DNA from: Tubulinosema ratisbonensis
Lineage: Eukaryota; Microsporidia; Tubulinosematidae
Reading direction: 5' to 3'
Assembly: GCA_004000155.1 (NCBI GenBank)
Contig: RCSS01000581.1
Coordinates: 2,873 to 19,251 of the forward strand
DNA length: 16,379 bases
The notes under the pieces: model-generated
Told to the model about the DNA's origin: nothing
Databases searched by the model: none
What the model saw: the letters and a program-made list of their open reading frames with translations, nothing else
Part shown: positions 15,436 through 16,379 of the stretch, in pieces
Layout of the letters: each line of letters opens with the position of its first letter
Position numbering within the stretch: position 1 is the first letter of the stretch
Position numbers and translations under genes: made by a program

Positions 15436-16374
15436 TCATTTATTATTTGCATAAACTACAATAACATTCTCTCCTAAATGTTTAAAACTAAGCTTTAAAA
15501 TTCTTTCTCCTTCCTTTTTATCATAACAAGTAATAAAACAAATTCTTTTAGATTTACCATCCTCTCTAACAATCCTAACCAAACAATCATTACCACACAC
15601 TTTATAAACATCTATTTCATTTATTTCTTTATAAATATTTTCATATTCTTCTATCTCTAAATCATTGCCTTTATCACATTTCATGGCAATTTCTTTCTTT
15701 AATTTAATACTTCCTAAATATTTAACATTGTTTTGCTCACAAAAATATTTTCCATCTTCTATACTGTCATTAATAGTACCACATTCACAAACAAATCCAT
15801 CCATGTTCACTATTACCCCTAATATTCTAAATTTAGCTTTTTTACAAAAATCAATCATCCTTTTACAATCATTGAATGATAAAAAGTGTGGCTGCGTGAC
15901 AATTATAACACCATCCAAATTAAGATACTTAACTATGTCTAAGTGGGATTGAGTGACATTGGGTGGAGTATCAAAAATTAAAACATTTGCCAGCTCAAAA
16001 TCATTTTCTAAAAATGTTTCTTTGAAGTCAAAAAGGGGTACGAAGGAATAAAACTGGTCAGAGATTTGGTTTATTATCCCTAAACTGTTACTATTAACAA
16101 GTATGGGTGTAGAAGGACCTGTTATGTCTAAATCAATTAAACAAACTGAATGTTTCTTAGATAGAAATTGTGAAAATGTTTTGGAAACTGTTGATTTACC
16201 AACTCCTCCTTTTCCGCTCATTATAGCAATCTTTTTATGATTAGCGAATTTATGTTTTATGATTTCTATACTTGGGTCTTCTACTTTTGTAGAGCAAGTG
16301 GATTGGTTAGGACATCCTGTACAAGCTGAAGATTTTCCGGCTTCTTTCGAAGACATCCCTGGACACTTTGACAT
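15436..16374 (-). CDS. NBP35: Cytosolic Fe-S scaffold NTPase Nbp35 (NUBP1), divergent
   Basis: A 312-aa P-loop NTPase that partners Cfd1 in cytosolic Fe-S cluster assembly. The N-terminus has the diagnostic Nbp35 cluster site C4-X13-C18-X2-C21-X5-C27 (AGKSSACTGCPNQ). GKGGVGKST is at 54-62, DLDITGPST at 81-89 and DTPPN at 135-139. Three points are odd. The bridging motif, normally CPXC after NMSGF, reads NMDGFVCECG, one residue short. The stretch between DLDITGPS and DTPPN is some 20 residues shorter than in the Cfd1 here and lacks the WRGPKK segment. The C-terminus runs on for more than 50 residues from about 255, with CX3C at 260-264. The frame is otherwise clean. ATG at 16372-16374 is the natural start because the N-terminal cysteines follow it, but only 5 bases remain upstream in the window, so an earlier start cannot be excluded. 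Confidence 0.93.
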   Translation of the reverse strand: MSKCPGMSSKEAGKSSACTGCPNQSTCSTKVEDPSIEIIKHKFANHKKIAIMSGKGGVGKSTVSKTFSQFLSKKHSVCLIDLDITGPSTPILVNSNSLGIINQISDQFYSFVPLFDFKETFLENDFELANVLIFDTPPNVTQSHLDIVKYLNLDGVIIVTQPHFLSFNDCKRMIDFCKKAKFRILGVIVNMDGFVCECGTINDSIEDGKYFCEQNNVKYLGSIKLKKEIAMKCDKGNDLEIEEYENIYKEINEIDVYKVCGNDCLVRIVREDGKSKRICFITCYDKKEGERILKLSFKHLGENVIVVYANNK

Positions 16375-16379
16375 GGCTA

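Noticed and set aside
15665..15952. 95-codon plus-strand frame inside NBP35
   Set aside because: It is antisense to a conserved gene and has no recognisable feature.
1..16379. CRISPR array, bacterial operon or prophage signals
   Set aside because: No spaced direct repeats, Shine-Dalgarno sites or phage genes were seen; gene content is eukaryotic.

Overview
The window is very AT-rich (GC roughly a fifth by eye) and eukaryotic. Its intronless genes encode a Rab5-type GTPase, a Rab GDI, a Swd2/WDR82-like WD40 protein, an Ies6/INO80C-type YL1_C protein and both scaffold NTPases of cytosolic Fe-S assembly (Cfd1 and Nbp35). The reduced proteins, 22-27 bp gaps beside kilobase-long gene-poor stretches, CCC/CCCC just upstream of some ATGs and a decayed Merlin/IS1016-type transposase together suggest a microsporidian with an expanded, transposon-bearing AT-rich genome. 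The species is not identified here.

Layout. 56-565 (-) is an orphan helical protein with CCCC just upstream of its ATG. 566-1690 is AT-rich spacer holding a perfect 14-bp hairpin and a tiny CCCC-ATG reading frame. 1688-2556 (+) is a Merlin-like transposase broken by three frame changes and rich in N calls; eroded sequence follows to about 2850. 2960-3787 (+) is an orphan multi-pass membrane protein. 3788-6513 is a 2.7-kb gene-poor region with small GC islands, short protein-like open stretches and tRNA-like fragments. 6514-8056 (-) holds an MFSD1-like transporter and an Ies6-like gene 22 bp apart, divergent by 27 bp from cfd1 (8084-8803, +). Next come GDI (9045-10538, +), a polytopic protein resembling a degenerate cation/Ca exchanger (10704-11942, +), Rab5 and Swd2 (12238-13750, -), an orphan acidic protein with a C-terminal membrane hairpin (14189-15265, +) and NBP35 (15436-16374, -), which ends at the window edge.

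How the genes fit together. Cfd1 and Nbp35 normally form one complex that builds [4Fe-4S] clusters for cytosolic and nuclear proteins. Rab5 and GDI are also partners: GDI extracts prenylated Rabs from membranes. Ies6 and Swd2 belong to chromatin complexes. Nothing indicates operons; the tight spacing is ordinary microsporidian compaction.

Start codons: several long frames open at GTG or TTG. Because this is a eukaryote, the starts given here are the first in-frame ATGs (2960, 10704, 14189, and 12813 on the minus strand). I found no clear undescribed system. The best leads are an unusually altered Nbp35, a charged insertion in GDI, the exchanger-like protein without obvious ion-binding acids, and the orphan genes.
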